From Pseudomonas sp. W4I3 (GTDB lineage Bacteria > Pseudomonadota > Gammaproteobacteria > Pseudomonadales > Pseudomonadaceae): a stretch of DNA of 64,000 nt. This document shows positions 29,792 through 38,613 of this stretch, in pieces; position 1 is the first letter of the stretch, and each line of letters begins with the position of its first letter. Both the position numbers and the translations under genes were made by a program. The stretch is taken from positions 2,379,501 to 2,443,500 of the forward strand of contig NZ_JAUSXS010000001.1 in NCBI RefSeq assembly GCF_030816195.1, in the 5' to 3' direction. The notes under the pieces were generated by a model. The model ran no database searches. It had not been told where the DNA came from and saw nothing but the letters and a program-made list of their open reading frames with translations.

Positions 29792-30100
29792 ATGAATGCA
29801 CCACGCCCCCTGATACGCCTGGCCCCGATCACTGCGGACCTGACTCAACGCAACCCGAAAATCCTCTTGGGCGGCAAGCACCAGCCAACGCTGCTGCGTT
29901 ACCTGGATGGCTGGCCCCGTCGTACTGGACGGCCTTCGGCGTTCTTGATCCAGTTCGTGGAAGACGGTGACTCCCTGGCGCGTTTCGCCAATAACAGCTT
30001 TGACCTCGCCGTGATCCAGGCCCCGAGTGCAGACAATGCCGAAGAGGTGATTCGCCAACTGACGCGTATCGCACGGCAAGGGCTGATTGCCCGTCGCTGA
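29792..30100 (+). CDS. Small conserved-type protein, unknown function
   Basis: The 102-residue basic protein opens with PRPLIRLAPITADLTQRNPK, and has a central hydrophobic strand pattern (SAFLIQFVED, FDLAVIQAPSADNAEEVIRQL) like a small alpha/beta fold. I do not recognise it. TTGAGGTAG about 18 bases upstream is the nearest ribosome-like site. The 256-base gap upstream holds the doxX terminator and no other gene. It converges on the Gld-like cluster with 17 bases between stops. Confidence 0.6.
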   Translation: MNAPRPLIRLAPITADLTQRNPKILLGGKHQPTLLRYLDGWPRRTGRPSAFLIQFVEDGDSLARFANNSFDLAVIQAPSADNAEEVIRQLTRIARQGLIARR

Positions 30101-30117
30101 TTCGCTGCGCGACGTGT

Positions 30118-31857
30118 TCAGCTAAACGCTGCTGGCGGCCATCGGCGTCGACACAAGCAGCGATAACGTACAAAGGCTATCAAGCACAGGACCAGCGGGA
30201 CCGTCGCGATCATCAGCAGTTTGACAGTGCGTTCGAAGCGCTGCAGCGGTGCATAGGCTTGAGTCTTTAGGACGTGGAGTTCCATGGGCAGGCGCAGGCG
30301 CTCCTTGTTGAGCGCTTGCAATTGGGTATCGGTGTCCACGGCCTGGGTGCCCAAGCGAGGAGCCTGCGGGTTCATTCGCTGCCAGGCTTGCTCGGTCTGC
30401 TCACGTCGACGTTCTAGTTCTGCAGCCTGTTCCCGATAGGCCTGTGCAGCGGCTTCACGCATGGGCTCGAGGGTGCTGAGTGGACGCGACGTGATGCGCG
30501 GGCGAATGTTCGCAAGTTCTGCGGGAGCCGCCAGGTTATCCAACGTGTTCAACACGAACCGCAGGTTGCCATTGGCGGTTATCTGGCTGACAGCGTCTGC
30601 CAGTATGTCGGTATCGGCGACCACCACTACTTCGATCCGCGTGGCTTTTTGTAAGCCTGGCTGCTGCCCCCCGACACCGTCAGGAAATGCCGAAAAGGCC
30701 GGTCCCTCGATCCGCGCGGCGATCACATGGCGCTGACCTGCAGTGGACGCTTCTTCCATGAGCGATTCGAACTGCGTTGCGCAAGCGAAACGCGCCGCGT
30801 CCAGCAGCGCAGACTGTCGCGAGCTTTGGAGCAGCGGGGTGAATGTCGTCCGGCTTTTGCGCGTGCGTAACAGCGCACCGCTGCTTGATACGCTCAGGCT
30901 GTCCAGTTTCCAACTGCTGACGTCGTGCGCCGTCATGGCCTGTCGTGGCAGTTTCAACCTGGCTGGGTGCAAGACCGTGGGCATGCCTGGGCCGAGCGAG
31001 GCCGAGGAGGCGTAAAGACTGTCAACCAGCAGCTTGTTCGCGGGCATCCGAATGCCCCATGTGGCCAACAGACCATCGAACATGGAATCCACCGATAGGC
31101 TTTCAGTCTCCATCTCGCTCACCGGGTCGATAAAAATCATCAGCTTGCCGCCGTTCAAGACGAACTGCTCGATGGCAAACAGGGTGTGTTCGGCCAGCGC
31201 ACGTGGCTGCACGACCATCAAGCTGTCTATCGATGGAGGGATCTGGGTGATGTTGGAGGCTAGCTCCACCAGGTTGAAATGCCCGCGCGTCTGTTCCATC
31301 AGTCGCTCGGCGGAATCATTCAACGGCAACCCGGACAACAGGCCGACGGTGGGAGGTTGAGGGCGCATCAGTTTATAGATCAGGTGGCTGATTTGATATT
31401 CAAGCAACGGCTCGTCGTCGGGGTTGAAGGCTTCGATGCGGTGCGTGCCCTGGCCGGCACGCGTGCCTATGAGGCCAAGGTATCCCTGTGTGTCATCCAA
31501 TCCAAACAAGCTGGCTTTGTAGGCATCCTCTGAAAAGGGGACGGGATCGATAATGTGCAGGTTGATCATTCCGTCGGCGGCTGCTTCGAATTCCTGGAGT
31601 AAATCTTCAATGCGTTGGCCGAAGCGTTTCAGGATTCGGCTTTTGTTTGGCGCAGTAAGCGAGTTGAAATAATACAGGTCCAGCGGGCTTTCAAGCGTCT
31701 CGAGCAGTTGCCGCGTCGGTGGCGATAAGGTATGAATTTTCTGTTGTGAAAAGTCCCAGCGGATATCGGGTAATTTGTTTATCCAGACCAGATTGAATGC
31801 GAGGAACAGTAACGACATGACGATCAACGTCATGCCCACACGAAGAGCGGATCGCAT
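30118..31857 (-). CDS. GldG-like ABC-associated substrate-processing protein
   Basis: This 579-residue protein resembles GldG/ABC_transp_aux proteins. It has an N-terminal membrane anchor (about 9-27), then a large domain with LSPPTRQLLETLESPLDLYYF and the IDPVPFSEDAYKASLFG block. A second part has VGLLSGLP and LMIFIDPVSEME, a long coiled-coil-like stretch (AAAQAYREQAAELERRREQTEQ), and a C-terminal membrane segment (LLMIATVPLVLCLIAF). In Bacteroidetes GldF/GldG/GldA support gliding, but homologues in non-gliding bacteria have unknown export roles. It is the last gene of a three-gene operon, 15 bases after the permease. Confidence 0.82.
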   Translation of the reverse strand: MRSALRVGMTLIVMSLLFLAFNLVWINKLPDIRWDFSQQKIHTLSPPTRQLLETLESPLDLYYFNSLTAPNKSRILKRFGQRIEDLLQEFEAAADGMINLHIIDPVPFSEDAYKASLFGLDDTQGYLGLIGTRAGQGTHRIEAFNPDDEPLLEYQISHLIYKLMRPQPPTVGLLSGLPLNDSAERLMEQTRGHFNLVELASNITQIPPSIDSLMVVQPRALAEHTLFAIEQFVLNGGKLMIFIDPVSEMETESLSVDSMFDGLLATWGIRMPANKLLVDSLYASSASLGPGMPTVLHPARLKLPRQAMTAHDVSSWKLDSLSVSSSGALLRTRKSRTTFTPLLQSSRQSALLDAARFACATQFESLMEEASTAGQRHVIAARIEGPAFSAFPDGVGGQQPGLQKATRIEVVVVADTDILADAVSQITANGNLRFVLNTLDNLAAPAELANIRPRITSRPLSTLEPMREAAAQAYREQAAELERRREQTEQAWQRMNPQAPRLGTQAVDTDTQLQALNKERLRLPMELHVLKTQAYAPLQRFERTVKLLMIATVPLVLCLIAFVRYRCLCRRRWPPAAFS

Positions 31858-31872
31858 CAGCGACTTTCCTTC

Positions 31873-32598
31873 TCAGCTGTTTTTATAGTTGAGTGTGACA
31901 ATGGTTGCAGAGAGAAAAGCAAAGATCATGCTGATAAAATATAAGCCGTCATGAAGTGTGATTTTGCCGTTATCCATAGAACTGAATCGAGCAATCGGGT
32001 CAAGTTTCATCATGCTGTCGACTATCCAGATCGGTGCCTGATGTTCAAGTGCATCCATGACTGAAAAAAGTCCGCTGAGGGTCAGTAGCAAGCCCATCGT
32101 CAACAGGAAGATAACAACGCGCTGGTGCGTGAGGGCGCAGATAAAACAGCCGACAGACAAGTAACTTCCCGCCAGCAGCCAACTGGCCAGAAATTGTGAC
32201 GCGATCACCCCGTCATCCGGCGTTCCAAGATAATGGGCGGCAATCACCAGGGGGAAATTCAACAACAGAGCAACGCTGCATACCACCCAGGCTGCCAGGA
32301 ATTTTCCGATCACTCGTTCTGTTGATGTGATGTGCAGGGTTTTCAGCATGTTGGAGAAGCTCGTGCTGTGTTCGTCAGACCACAAGTGCATTGACAGGCC
32401 GGGTATCAGCAGCAGATAGAGCCAGGGGTGCAGCTCGAAAAAAGCCTGCAGGTCACTGCTGTCTCGCTCCATCCACTGGTTGCTGTGCAACCCAAGTGCC
32501 GCGCATAGCACAAGGAAAACCGCCACGCTCAGATAGGTGCTGGGGGTGCAGGCATAGCTGGCGAGTTGGCGTTTGAAAATGAGTGGCAGCAGTCTCAA
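31873..32598 (-). CDS. ABC-2 type permease, GldF-like
   Basis: The protein is about 241 residues with six membrane segments (for example YLSVAVFLVLCAALGL, LYLLLIPGLSMHLWSDE, FLAAWVVCSVALLLNF, VVIFLLTMGLLLTLSGLF, ISMIFAFLSATIVTL). TTG 32598 is the proposed start: it overlaps the ATPase stop (TTGA), has GAGG eight bases upstream, and gives MRLLPLIFKRQLASYACTP, the usual GldF opening. Longer in-frame starts would overlap most of the ATPase gene. ABC-2 permeases pair with the ATPase immediately upstream. Confidence 0.85.
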   Translation of the reverse strand: MRLLPLIFKRQLASYACTPSTYLSVAVFLVLCAALGLHSNQWMERDSSDLQAFFELHPWLYLLLIPGLSMHLWSDEHSTSFSNMLKTLHITSTERVIGKFLAAWVVCSVALLLNFPLVIAAHYLGTPDDGVIASQFLASWLLAGSYLSVGCFICALTHQRVVIFLLTMGLLLTLSGLFSVMDALEHQAPIWIVDSMMKLDPIARFSSMDNGKITLHDGLYFISMIFAFLSATIVTLNYKNS

Positions 32599-33521
32599 GG
32601 GGATACCTCGTGGCTCAGATGATGAACGACATCGTTCAGGCGACCTGGCTCTATATGCAGTGACGTTATGTTCCAACCGCGATGGGCGATGAGTGAGTTG
32701 ATGGCGGGAAAGACCGCGTGCCCGGGCATGGCCAGAACCGTTACTTTGCCTGGGTTTTGCCGGTCTTCTTCGATGCCGGCGACCCCAGGCAAGACCGCCA
32801 GAGCGAGCAGATCCAGAGGTGGATCCGCTGCGAGCGTCACTGCCTGGAAGTGCCGGGAGCTGCGCTGCAAGTCCTGCAGCGAAGAGTCGGCCATCAGTCG
32901 CCCATTTGCGATGACCAGAGCGCGGGTGCAAATGTCGGACAGCGAGTCGTAATGGCGAGAGGCAATGATGACGCTCATTTCTTCGCTCAAGGACTGAACG
33001 AGCGCCCTGAATTTAAGCCGCTGCTCGGCATTCAACCCTTCGGTTGGCTCGTCCAGCAGAAGCACGCTGGGGGAGTGCAGAATGGCTTGTGCAATCGCGA
33101 CTCTGCGCTTCAAGCCAAGGCCGAGTACATCGACGGGGCAGTTGAGCACGGGGTGTAGCTCCAGTCGCGTGGCGACCCGGTCCACATGCCTGCGTTTTTC
33201 AGCGCCGCTGAGCCCTCGAGCGGCGGCGACAAAGTTCAGGATGCCTGTGACCGACAGCGTGTGATGGCTTATGCCCCCTTGAGGCTGGTAGCCCACGGCT
33301 TGCCTGGCGATAACTGGATGGGCTTGGGTGTTGAAACCTCCAATACTGACGTGCCCACTGGTGGGCCTGGTTATGCCGCAGATCAAATTCAGCAACGTTG
33401 TTTTACCAGCGCCATGCTCTCCAAGCAGTCCCACGCATTCCTGGCGTTGGGCACAGAATGAAAAGTCGCTGATCACGCTTTTTTTGCCCAGGTACTTCGT
33501 CAGGTTGCTGACCTCAATCAT
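32595..33521 (-). CDS. ABC transporter ATPase, GldA/CcmA-like
   Basis: The 308-residue cytoplasmic ATPase has Walker A GEHGAGKTT (about 34-42), with His where most family members have Asn (GPNGAGKT). The Q-loop is in GYQPQGG, the signature is diverged (VLGLGLKRRVAIAQ instead of LSxGxxQR), and Walker B is LLLDEPTEGL. The switch region ASRHYD replaces the usual SSH, though His is kept. A C-terminal extension of about 90 residues is typical of the drug/Gld subfamily. It is the first gene of the operon; an AT-rich 238-base gap separates it from the divergent coiled-coil gene. Confidence 0.9.
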   Translation of the reverse strand: MIEVSNLTKYLGKKSVISDFSFCAQRQECVGLLGEHGAGKTTLLNLICGITRPTSGHVSIGGFNTQAHPVIARQAVGYQPQGGISHHTLSVTGILNFVAAARGLSGAEKRRHVDRVATRLELHPVLNCPVDVLGLGLKRRVAIAQAILHSPSVLLLDEPTEGLNAEQRLKFRALVQSLSEEMSVIIASRHYDSLSDICTRALVIANGRLMADSSLQDLQRSSRHFQAVTLAADPPLDLLALAVLPGVAGIEEDRQNPGKVTVLAMPGHAVFPAINSLIAHRGWNITSLHIEPGRLNDVVHHLSHEVSP

Positions 33522-33759
33522 AGGATTACCGAATCAATTGGACGGTGCTTGAGTAAAGTTTCGTCGTATGTAGCGCTGCGTTAAAAAGATTACGTTTAAT
33601 ACCTGTGCTTGGGAACGCTGGGTGCATTTAATAAGTAAAGTCCTACGTTTGAATTGATTACGCCCTGAAACAATTGTTGTGTTTGAAGTACTTAATAATG
33701 GTCGGATGTTGGTCTGATATTTATATAAGGTTTTCTTTTTTCATTGAGGCCCGATTGCC

Positions 33760-34764
33760 ATGATGCTTCTACGTACCCTTGTTCTTGAGCGCAGCGGCGA
33801 GGATGCTCCGGTCAACGGCGCACTGCTGTGTGGATTCGCTGTCGAGCGCACTGCCTCCAACTTCCTGGTGTATAGCCTGGATGAAGAAGCTGAACCGGGT
33901 CACTCCAGGGTGTATATCGCGGCGCTGCGCAAAAAGCTTGAGCGTTACTTTCTAGGTGGGGTCGAATCCAAGGAAGACCTGCAAGTAGCAATGCAAGTTT
34001 TCAAGCAAATTCTGATGATGGCGGCGGCGCCAGGCAATAAGGAAGGTGCCAGCGCGGAGTCTCAGGTTCCGTTTCACTTCATTGATTTGAAAGGCTGCAG
34101 GTTGCCGCCGGCCAGGCCCGAAGACCATCACTCAGTGATCGTCAAGAAAGCGCTGGTGATGAAGGTGATTACGTTGGGCATGTCGGCCCCCGCTGCGCCC
34201 GCGATTGAAAGCAGTGCCGTCATCGTGCCGTCCATTCGCTTTTCATCGCAAATGGTTGCTCCACCCCGAGGCAAGAGCCGGCCAACGTCCGCCCCGCCGC
34301 CTGGGGACGAAGACAGTGTTGAACAGCAACCCCATTCCCAGGTGACGGTCCCCGAGGTCGCGCAGGAGCCAGCCGAACCCCGGGAGCCGTCTGCTCAGCC
34401 AGAACATGTCGAAACCCAGTCTGTTGCCGTCTCGGCGAAGGCAGATACTTCCATGCTCGAGATAGACAGTACGCTGAGCAACCTCGCAAGGGTTGCCCAC
34501 GAACTGACGCAAAAAAAACAGGCAGTCATCGAGCGCGAAGAGATGCTCGAGCAGTGGCAGGCTCGACTGCAACAACAGCAGACTCAGCAGGATGAAGAAA
34601 ACCGAACGTTGGAGCAACGCCATTCACGTCTGCAGGAGCAAGCGCTGGAGGTGAGTCAAAAAACCGAAAACATGGCGCGGATGATGTCGCAGCTATCGTT
34701 GATGCGACAGCAGCTGCAAGGCGCGCTGGTTGAACTGGATCAGGTCCTCGAGGGGCAGGGCTGA
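33760..34764 (+). CDS. Unrecognised protein with N-terminal globular part and C-terminal coiled coil
   Basis: The 334-residue protein opens with a predicted folded region (about 1-145; LLRTLVLERSGEDAPVNGAL, VYIAALRKKLERYF). A Pro/Ser/Glu-rich disordered linker follows (about 165-225), then a Gln/Glu-rich coiled coil (about 240-334; IEREEMLEQWQARLQQQQTQ and onward). No signal peptide or membrane segment is seen. It diverges from the Gld-like ABC operon across a shared AT-rich control region, which suggests a joint function, perhaps as scaffold or effector of the transporter. ATG 33763 is an equally good start. Confidence 0.75.
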   Translation: MMLLRTLVLERSGEDAPVNGALLCGFAVERTASNFLVYSLDEEAEPGHSRVYIAALRKKLERYFLGGVESKEDLQVAMQVFKQILMMAAAPGNKEGASAESQVPFHFIDLKGCRLPPARPEDHHSVIVKKALVMKVITLGMSAPAAPAIESSAVIVPSIRFSSQMVAPPRGKSRPTSAPPPGDEDSVEQQPHSQVTVPEVAQEPAEPREPSAQPEHVETQSVAVSAKADTSMLEIDSTLSNLARVAHELTQKKQAVIEREEMLEQWQARLQQQQTQQDEENRTLEQRHSRLQEQALEVSQKTENMARMMSQLSLMRQQLQGALVELDQVLEGQG

Positions 34765-34889
34765 GGCGAGGAGTCAGTCGACCTGGATACTTTGTCCCGT
34801 TGATTTATCATCGATCCCCACCAGCCGGCGCCGGGGTATGATGCCCTGGTCTGTCGACACTATTGGACATTGCCTGGGGATATGCGCGT

Positions 34890-35363
34890 TTGAGTACCAA
34901 GCTGATTACCAAAGAAGGCCACGAAGCGCTGAAAAAGGAGCTGGACTACCTTTGGCGTGAGAAGCGCCCGGACACCACGCGCAAGGTTACGTGGGCAGCT
35001 TCCCTGGGAGATCGCAGCGAAAACGCGGATTACCAGTACAACAAAAAGCTGTTGCGTGAGATCGATCGGCGGGTGCGCTACCTGCGCAAGCGCCTCGAAG
35101 ATATGCGCGTGGTGGAGTACATGCCCGAGCAGGAGGGCAAGGTATTCTTTGGGGCATGGGTCGAGGTCGAAAACGATCAGGGCGAGACCAAGCGTTTTCG
35201 CATTGTGGGTTATGACGAGATCTACGACCGGATGGATTACATTTCGATCGACTCACCCATGGCACGTGCGCTGCTGCGCAAGGAGGTGGACGATGAAGCG
35301 ATCGTGCAGACCCCGGGCGGCGAGGTGTGCTGGTGGATTACCCGGATTGAATACGTGAAGTAG
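34890..35363 (+). CDS. greB: Transcription elongation factor GreB
   Basis: The 157-residue protein contains the N-terminal coiled coil with the acidic tip (WAASLGDRSENADYQYNKKLLREIDRRVRYLRKRLED) and the FKBP-like C-terminal domain (about 85-157). GreB binds the RNA polymerase secondary channel and stimulates cleavage of backtracked RNA. The start is taken as TTG 34890 (STKLITKEGHEAL), which fits homologues. An in-frame ATG at 34863 would add nine residues and GGGGATA precedes the TTG. A very strong terminator follows. Confidence 0.93.
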   Translation: MSTKLITKEGHEALKKELDYLWREKRPDTTRKVTWAASLGDRSENADYQYNKKLLREIDRRVRYLRKRLEDMRVVEYMPEQEGKVFFGAWVEVENDQGETKRFRIVGYDEIYDRMDYISIDSPMARALLRKEVDDEAIVQTPGGEVCWWITRIEYVK

Positions 35364-35365
35364 CA

Positions 35366-35410
35366 ACGGATGGCCCTTGCTCTGAATGGAGCAAGGGCCA
35401 TCCGTGTTTT
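35366..35410 (+). terminator. Strong terminator after greB
   Basis: ACGGATGGCCCTTGCTC (35366-35382) pairs perfectly over 17 bases with GAGCAAGGGCCATCCGT (35389-35405), followed by GTTTTC. It directly borders the stop of the convergent permease gene. Confidence 0.93.
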
Positions 35411-37923
35411 CAGCCCTCGCGCAGCACCGTCAGCGGGCTGGCGTTCAGCGCACGGCGTGTACCGAACACTCCGGCGGCGCCTATCAGCAGCGCACCGATC
35501 ACCGGCAGCAGCAATAGCCAGGGGTGAGGGTGCCAGGCCAGATCAAAGGCGTAGCGGTACAGCACCCAAGTCACCAGCTCAGTCCCCAGTGCCGCCAGCA
35601 ATCCACTGACCGCCCCCAGCAGGCCGAACTCGATGCGCCGAGCCTTGACCAGCAGTCTGCGCTCTGCGCCCAACGCACGCAGCAGCGCACCTTGGCGAAT
35701 TCGCTCATCCAACGTGGCCTGCAAGCCGGAAAATAGCACGGCCATGCCTGCTGCGAGCACGAACAGCAGCACGTATTCCACCGCCAAAGTCACCTGGGCG
35801 AGGATGCTGCGCAGTTGTTCCAGCAAGGCCTCGACCTGCAGGATGGTAACCGCCGGGAAGGCTCGGGACAGGTCGACGATCTGCTGGTCATGCCCAGGGG
35901 CCAGGTAGAAGCTGGTCAGGTAAGTCGTCGGTAAGTCCTTCAAGGTGCCCGGTTGGAAGATCATGAAGAAATTGGGCTGGAAGTTATCCCAGTTGATGGT
36001 CCGCAGGCTGGTGACCCGAGCCTCGCGATTCTCGCCGCCGATGGTGAATACCAGATGGTCGTTGAGCTTGAGCTTCAGGCTTTCAGCCACCTTGGCTTCC
36101 ACCGATACCCCGGGAATCTCATCGCCCGGTTGCGCCGTCCACCAGGTGCCTGCCGTCAGTACGTTGCCTGGGGGTAAGTCGGCGGCCCAGGTCAGGCTCA
36201 AGTCCCGTTGTACGGCGCGGTCGCCGCTGGAGTCCTTGCTGACAATCTCTTGTACGGGTTCGCCGTTGATGCTGATCAACCGGCCGGGCACGACGGGATA
36301 GAGCGGAGCGGATTGCGCTTGAACCTCCAGAAGGCGGGCGCCAAAGGCGTCTTTGTCGGCCGGCAGGATATTCAGCGCAAAGTAGTTGGGCGCATCCTTG
36401 GGCAGCTGGTTCTGCCAGGTGTCGAGCAGCTCGCCGCGCAGCAGGGCGATCAAGCCCATGGATAACAGGATCAAGCCAAATGCCAGGGACTGTCCGGCTG
36501 CCGCCAATGGATGCCGCAGCAATTGTCCCAGGCCCAGCCTCCAGGGCAAGGAGGCGCGCGCCAGTAACCGACGCAGGCTTTGCAGTAACAACAGCAGCAA
36601 CCCGCCGAGCATCAATGCTGCCACCACGCCACCGCCCAGTAACGCGAAGGTCAGTACCAGGTCTAGGCTCAGGCGCCACATGATCAGGCCCAGGGCAAAG
36701 AGAGCCGCCCCATACACCATCCAGGTGCTCGAGGGCATAGGCAGCAGGTCGCGACGCAATACCCGCAGCGGCGGCACCCGGCCCAGCGCGGCCAGTGGGG
36801 GAAGGGCAAAGCCGGCGAGGGCGACGAGCCCGGTGCCGATACCGGCAATGGCCGGCAGCAACCCACCGGGTGGTACGTCTGCGGGCAACAGGTCGTGCAG
36901 GAAGTAGAACAGGCCAAATTGCGCGAGCCAGCCGAGGAGGGCGCCGGCCAGGCTCGCCAACAGGCCCAATACGCTCAGTTGCAGGCTGAACAGCAGCATC
37001 GTTTCGCGTCGCGACAGCCCGAGGCAGCGCAGCAGGGCGCTGGCATCGAAGCGGCGGCTGGCAAAGCGGTTGGCCGACAGCGCCACGGCCACACCGGCCA
37101 GCAACACCGCCACCAGGCTGGCCATATTCAGGTAACGCTCGGCCTTGCCCAGGGCGCCGCCGATCTGCTGGTTACCATCGCGCGAGTCCTGCAGGCGTTG
37201 GTTGGCTGCGAGGCCCGGCTTGATCAGATCGCGATAGGTTTGCAGCGCCGTGCTGCCGGGAGGGGCGCGCCACAGTTCGCGGTAGCTCACGCGGCTGCCA
37301 GGCTGGACCACGCCAGTGGCGTCCAGGTCTGCCAGGTTGATCATCACCCTGGGCGTGAGGCTGTAGAAGTTGCCGGCGCGGTCGGGCTCGTAGGTGAGTA
37401 GGCGTGACAGGCGCAAGGTCTTCATGCCGACATCGATACTGTCGCCGACCTTCAGGTCCAGCGCTGTCAGCAGCCGTGCTTCCACCCAGGCTTCGCCGGG
37501 TTTGGGGCCACCGCCTGGGGTTTCGGCGCCAAAGGGTTCGCCCGTACTTTTGAGTTCGCCACGCAGCGGATACTGCTCGTTGACCGCCTTGATGCTGGAG
37601 AGCTGGATGCCGTTGTCCGCGGCGATAACGCTGGAAAACTCGACGATGCGCGCATGATCCAGACCCAGCTCGGTGCCGGATCTGATTTGCTCGGGGCGGG
37701 CCGGCGAGCTGCCTTCGAGCACCAGGTCCGCGCCCAGGAACTCGGTGGCGCGCAGCAGCATGGCGCCGTTGAGGCGTGCACCGAAGTAGCCGATAGCGGT
37801 ACTGGCGGCCACGGCCACCAGCAGGGCGAAGAACAAGACGCGCAGCTCACCGGCGCGGGCATCGCGCAGTAACTGGCGCATGGCAAGGCTGAACAGACGT
37901 AACAGCGGCAGGCGTGCCATCAA
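35410..37923 (-). CDS. ABC transporter permease, FtsX/YbbP family
   Basis: The 837-residue protein has about ten membrane segments in the duplicated FtsX-like arrangement: TM1 near 28-45, a large periplasmic loop (about 46-260), a central membrane block (about 265-500), a second periplasmic loop (500-700) and the last three segments. The conserved LLRCLGLSRRETMLLFSLQLSVLGLLASLAGALLG and LLRALGAERRLLVKAR repeats are visible. YbbP-type permeases are predicted lipoprotein or lipid/toxin handling systems. Its start overlaps the end of the ATPase gene by four bases (CATCA), so the pair is co-translated. Confidence 0.9.
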   Translation of the reverse strand: MMARLPLLRLFSLAMRQLLRDARAGELRVLFFALLVAVAASTAIGYFGARLNGAMLLRATEFLGADLVLEGSSPARPEQIRSGTELGLDHARIVEFSSVIAADNGIQLSSIKAVNEQYPLRGELKSTGEPFGAETPGGGPKPGEAWVEARLLTALDLKVGDSIDVGMKTLRLSRLLTYEPDRAGNFYSLTPRVMINLADLDATGVVQPGSRVSYRELWRAPPGSTALQTYRDLIKPGLAANQRLQDSRDGNQQIGGALGKAERYLNMASLVAVLLAGVAVALSANRFASRRFDASALLRCLGLSRRETMLLFSLQLSVLGLLASLAGALLGWLAQFGLFYFLHDLLPADVPPGGLLPAIAGIGTGLVALAGFALPPLAALGRVPPLRVLRRDLLPMPSSTWMVYGAALFALGLIMWRLSLDLVLTFALLGGGVVAALMLGGLLLLLLQSLRRLLARASLPWRLGLGQLLRHPLAAAGQSLAFGLILLSMGLIALLRGELLDTWQNQLPKDAPNYFALNILPADKDAFGARLLEVQAQSAPLYPVVPGRLISINGEPVQEIVSKDSSGDRAVQRDLSLTWAADLPPGNVLTAGTWWTAQPGDEIPGVSVEAKVAESLKLKLNDHLVFTIGGENREARVTSLRTINWDNFQPNFFMIFQPGTLKDLPTTYLTSFYLAPGHDQQIVDLSRAFPAVTILQVEALLEQLRSILAQVTLAVEYVLLFVLAAGMAVLFSGLQATLDERIRQGALLRALGAERRLLVKARRIEFGLLGAVSGLLAALGTELVTWVLYRYAFDLAWHPHPWLLLLPVIGALLIGAAGVFGTRRALNASPLTVLREG

Positions 37924-38603
37924 GGCTCCAGGGGCGCGACCATCAGGCCGGCTTCAAGGCGGATCAGGCGTCGGCAACGATGGGCCAGGCGCTCGTCGTG
38001 AGTAACCAGTACCAGGGTCGTGCCGCTCTCTTTATTGAGTTCGAACAGCAGGTCGCTGATGCGCTCGCCGGTATGGCTGTCGAGGTTGCCGGTGGGTTCG
38101 TCGGCAAACAGTACATCCGGCTCGGCGGCGAACGCGCGGGCAATGGCGACACGCTGCTGCTCGCCGCCGGAAAGCTGGCGTGGTGAATGGGTCAGGCGCT
38201 TGCCCAGGCCGACGCGCTCCAACAGATGCGTAGCGCGTTCGCGGGCGTCCTTGCGACCGTCGAGCTCCAGCGGCAGCATGACGTTTTCCAGTGCATTGAG
38301 GCTGTCGAGCAGTTGGAACGACTGGAATACGAAGCCCACGTGTTCGGCGCGGATACGGGCGCGCTGGTCTTCGTCGAGGCTGCTCAGGGCTTGACCGGCC
38401 AGGGTGACTTCACCGCTGCTGGGCAGGTCCAGGCCCGCCAGCAGACCGAGAAGGGTGGATTTGCCGGAACCGGAGCTGCCGACGATAGCCAGGCTATCGC
38501 CCTTGTTCAGTTCCAGGCTCAGTTCGTGCAGGATAGTCAGTTCACCTTCCGCGCTGGGAACCACTTTGCTGAGGTTTCGCGCGGTGAGAATGCTTGCGCC
38601 CAT
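37920..38603 (-). CDS. ABC transporter ATPase, YbbA/LolD-like
   Basis: The 227-residue ATPase has Walker [10 protein letters not shown], a Q-loop in VFQSFQLL, signature [14 protein letters not shown], Walker [13 protein letters not shown] and a switch His in VTHDERLAH. It partners the FtsX-type permease downstream (MacB/LolD-like family). ATG 38603 ([11 protein letters not shown]) is the sensible start, since longer frames run into the esterase gene. Only ten bases separate it from the divergent esterase start. Confidence 0.93.
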   Translation of the reverse strand: MGASILTARNLSKVVPSAEGELTILHELSLELNKGDSLAIVGSSGSGKSTLLGLLAGLDLPSSGEVTLAGQALSSLDEDQRARIRAEHVGFVFQSFQLLDSLNALENVMLPLELDGRKDARERATHLLERVGLGKRLTHSPRQLSGGEQQRVAIARAFAAEPDVLFADEPTGNLDSHTGERISDLLFELNKESGTTLVLVTHDERLAHRCRRLIRLEAGLMVAPLEP

Positions 38604-38613
38604 GGAGAATCCG

